Origin: Floricoccus penangensis | GTDB lineage: Bacteria > Bacillota > Bacilli > Lactobacillales > Streptococcaceae | Assembly: GCF_001832885.1 (NCBI RefSeq) | Contig: NZ_MKIQ01000027.1 | Location: forward strand, 248,001 to 312,000 | Reading direction: 5' to 3' | DNA: 64,000 nt | In this document: positions 62,684 through 64,000 of the stretch, in pieces | How positions within the stretch are numbered: the first letter of the stretch is position 1 | Layout: each line of letters begins with the position of its first letter | Program-made: the position numbers and the translations under genes | The notes under the pieces: generated by a model | The model's input: only the letters and a program-made list of their open reading frames with translations | Told to the model about the DNA's origin: nothing | Database searches by the model: none

Positions 62684-64000
62684 ACAAATTTTTTCAAAAT
62701 ATTACAATAGAGATTTAAGCTGGCTCCTCTTCAATAGACGAGTTATTAATCAATCTCGAGATGAAACTATCCCATTACTTGAGCGTTTGAGGTTTTTAGC
62801 TATTGCTTCAAGTAATCTTGACGAATATTATAGTGTCCGTGTACCTAGCATACAAGAGATAATTAGGGTTGCTCCTCAAGCACGTGACAATAAAACTGGA
62901 CATCTACAAAAAGATATTCGTGATCAAATATGCGAGAGAAATCGAAAAAATGTTGATATTCAATACACAAATTATGATAATTTAATTGACATACTTGATG
63001 ATGAACAGGTTTTTGGCATTCGTAGCTACACGGAACTTTCTGAAGAAGAAAAAGATGCTTTAGATATATTTTTTGATCAAAGCATTTTTCCTTGCTTGAC
63101 AAGTATTCAATTTGATCAATATCACGCTCATCCAAGATATGTTGATGGAGAATTAAATATTTATATTCGTTCTTTTTATGAAGATGAAGAGGTGACTACG
63201 GTCATTCCTATATCAGATAAACTTGATAGATTAATTCCTCTAATTAAAGAAGATCGTTATGTCTTTTTAGAAGATTTGATTATGAATAATATTGATAAAA
63301 TATTACCAGATAATAAGATAATTAATAAATTTGTTTTTCGAATTACACGTGATAAAGACATAGAACTTGATAATGATATTGAAACAGACGTTTTAGACTG
63401 GGTTAAAATGTATGTTAAGCAGCGTGAAAAAGGTAGACCTACTCGTTTAGAGTACTCTGGAGATAATATCAATCAACACTCTACAGATATAGCAATTTTA
63501 AATGATATGTTAGGACTGGAGAAAAAGTCTAGTTATAATATTCAAGGTCCTCTTGATTTAACATTTTTATTTAAATTGATTAAGAATTATTCTAAGTCAT
63601 ACCCTGAACTTATTTATCCACCATTTCACCCTATTGAACCGAAACCTAATCACGATATTTTTGAAAAAATCGATAATGAAACCTTACTTTTTCAACATCC
63701 TTATGAATCTTTTGATTTTGTAGTTGAACTTTTGAAAGAAGCAGTTGGTGATCCAAATACTGTTGCTATAAAACAAACAATTTATCGTGTTGCTGATGAT
63801 TCAGAAATTGTAGAGCAACTGGTTAAGGCAGCAAAAAGTGGTATTCAAGTTACGGTTGTAGTTGAACTTAAAGCAAGATTTGATGAAGAAAATAACATTG
63901 CCTTAGTTGACAAACTAACTGAGGCAGGATGCTATGTAAGTTTCGGTAAAGAAGACCTAAAAACTCATAGTAAGGCTATGCTTATCATTAAAAAGACAGA
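62676..64000 (+). CDS. ppk: Polyphosphate kinase (PPK1), 5' part
   Basis: The open frame of 441 codons runs to the window end. It starts KYYNRDLSWLLFNRRVINQS and has ERLRFLAIASSNLDEYYSVRV (N domain), the head domain, YPPFHPIEP, the core stretch VAIKQTIYRV, and the conserved loop KTHSKAMLII with the phospho-accepting-type His (63966-63968). PPK1 makes polyphosphate from ATP. The ATG lies within the end of the DUF2252 gene. The C-terminal domain is beyond the window. Confidence 0.95.
   Translation, partial: MSEQIFSKYYNRDLSWLLFNRRVINQSRDETIPLLERLRFLAIASSNLDEYYSVRVPSIQEIIRVAPQARDNKTGHLQKDIRDQICERNRKNVDIQYTNYDNLIDILDDEQVFGIRSYTELSEEEKDALDIFFDQSIFPCLTSIQFDQYHAHPRYVDGELNIYIRSFYEDEEVTTVIPISDKLDRLIPLIKEDRYVFLEDLIMNNIDKILPDNKIINKFVFRITRDKDIELDNDIETDVLDWVKMYVKQREKGRPTRLEYSGDNINQHSTDIAILNDMLGLEKKSSYNIQGPLDLTFLFKLIKNYSKSYPELIYPPFHPIEPKPNHDIFEKIDNETLLFQHPYESFDFVVELLKEAVGDPNTVAIKQTIYRVADDSEIVEQLVKAAKSGIQVTVVVELKARFDEENNIALVDKLTEAGCYVSFGKEDLKTHSKAMLIIKKT

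Overview
The window is AT-rich chromosomal DNA (about one third G+C by eye) from a low-GC Gram-positive bacterium. I infer a member of the Streptococcaceae close to Lactococcus (Floricoccus would also fit). The reasons are a dnaE-pfkA-pyk block, a DnaE with a degenerate PHP domain, a MurT/GatD pair, a Lactococcus-like catabolic acetolactate synthase, a fabT-to-accA fatty-acid cluster using FabI rather than FabK, and an hrt haem-efflux locus whose operator resembles that of L. lactis. Shine-Dalgarno sequences are strong, extended -10 promoters (TGNTATAAT) are common, and TTG or GTG starts are frequent. I see no rRNA, tRNA, CRISPR array, prophage or insertion sequence. This is mostly ordinary core genome with accessory genes scattered through it.

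Layout. 1-3.6 kb: end of a spermidine/putrescine ABC operon (potB end, potC, potD) with a TPM-domain gene and a lemA gene between potC and potD. 3.7-6.7 kb: truA, a pyridoxal/HMP kinase, an ECF S component, a YwlG-like protein and a GNAT. 6.8-9 kb: a GlsB-like stress protein, then pyrG behind a CTP-sensing reiterative-transcription attenuator. 9-11.2 kb: an orphan sugar-binding lipoprotein under a cre site, a rifampin ADP-ribosyltransferase (arr) and a DUF2929 gene. 11.4-17.4 kb: a possible small RNA, then dnaE, pfkA and pyk. 17.6-21.5 kb: a second TPM protein, a DUF1801 gene broken by a stop codon, and gatD and murT on the minus strand. 21.6-26.9 kb: a giant LPXTG-anchored subtilase. 27-30.2 kb: small genes and lepA.

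30.3-40.3 kb is the type II fatty-acid cluster. fabI diverges from a FabZ-like gene, and fabT, fabH, acpP, fabD, fabG, fabF, accB, fabZ, accC, accD and accA follow in one direction. FabT-type palindromes overlap both promoter regions. Two things stand out. accC carries an in-frame TAA, with changes at conserved positions nearby. The FabZ-like paralogue lacks the catalytic histidine that the second FabZ in the same cluster keeps.

40.4-50.8 kb: a DyP peroxidase with a PerR-like box, an AAC(3)-family operon, minus-strand mazG and GNAT, a LOG-family gene, a lactonase, an AI-2E exporter with a TPR protein, and alsS with a cre site and a separate palindromic operator. 50.9-57.4 kb: a MerR/TipAS regulator with a textbook 19-bp-spacer promoter, an amino-acid permease, a GntR(YtrA)-ABC operon with two operators, a GNAT and a YitT protein. 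57.5-61.2 kb: a CmpB-like membrane protein, a small unknown gene, and an hrtB-hrtA-tetR haem-efflux operon. Between the small gene and hrtB lies a perfect 33-bp inverted repeat that builds a mirror-image divergent promoter/operator. 61.3-64 kb: a DUF2252 gene overlapping ppk, which runs off the end.
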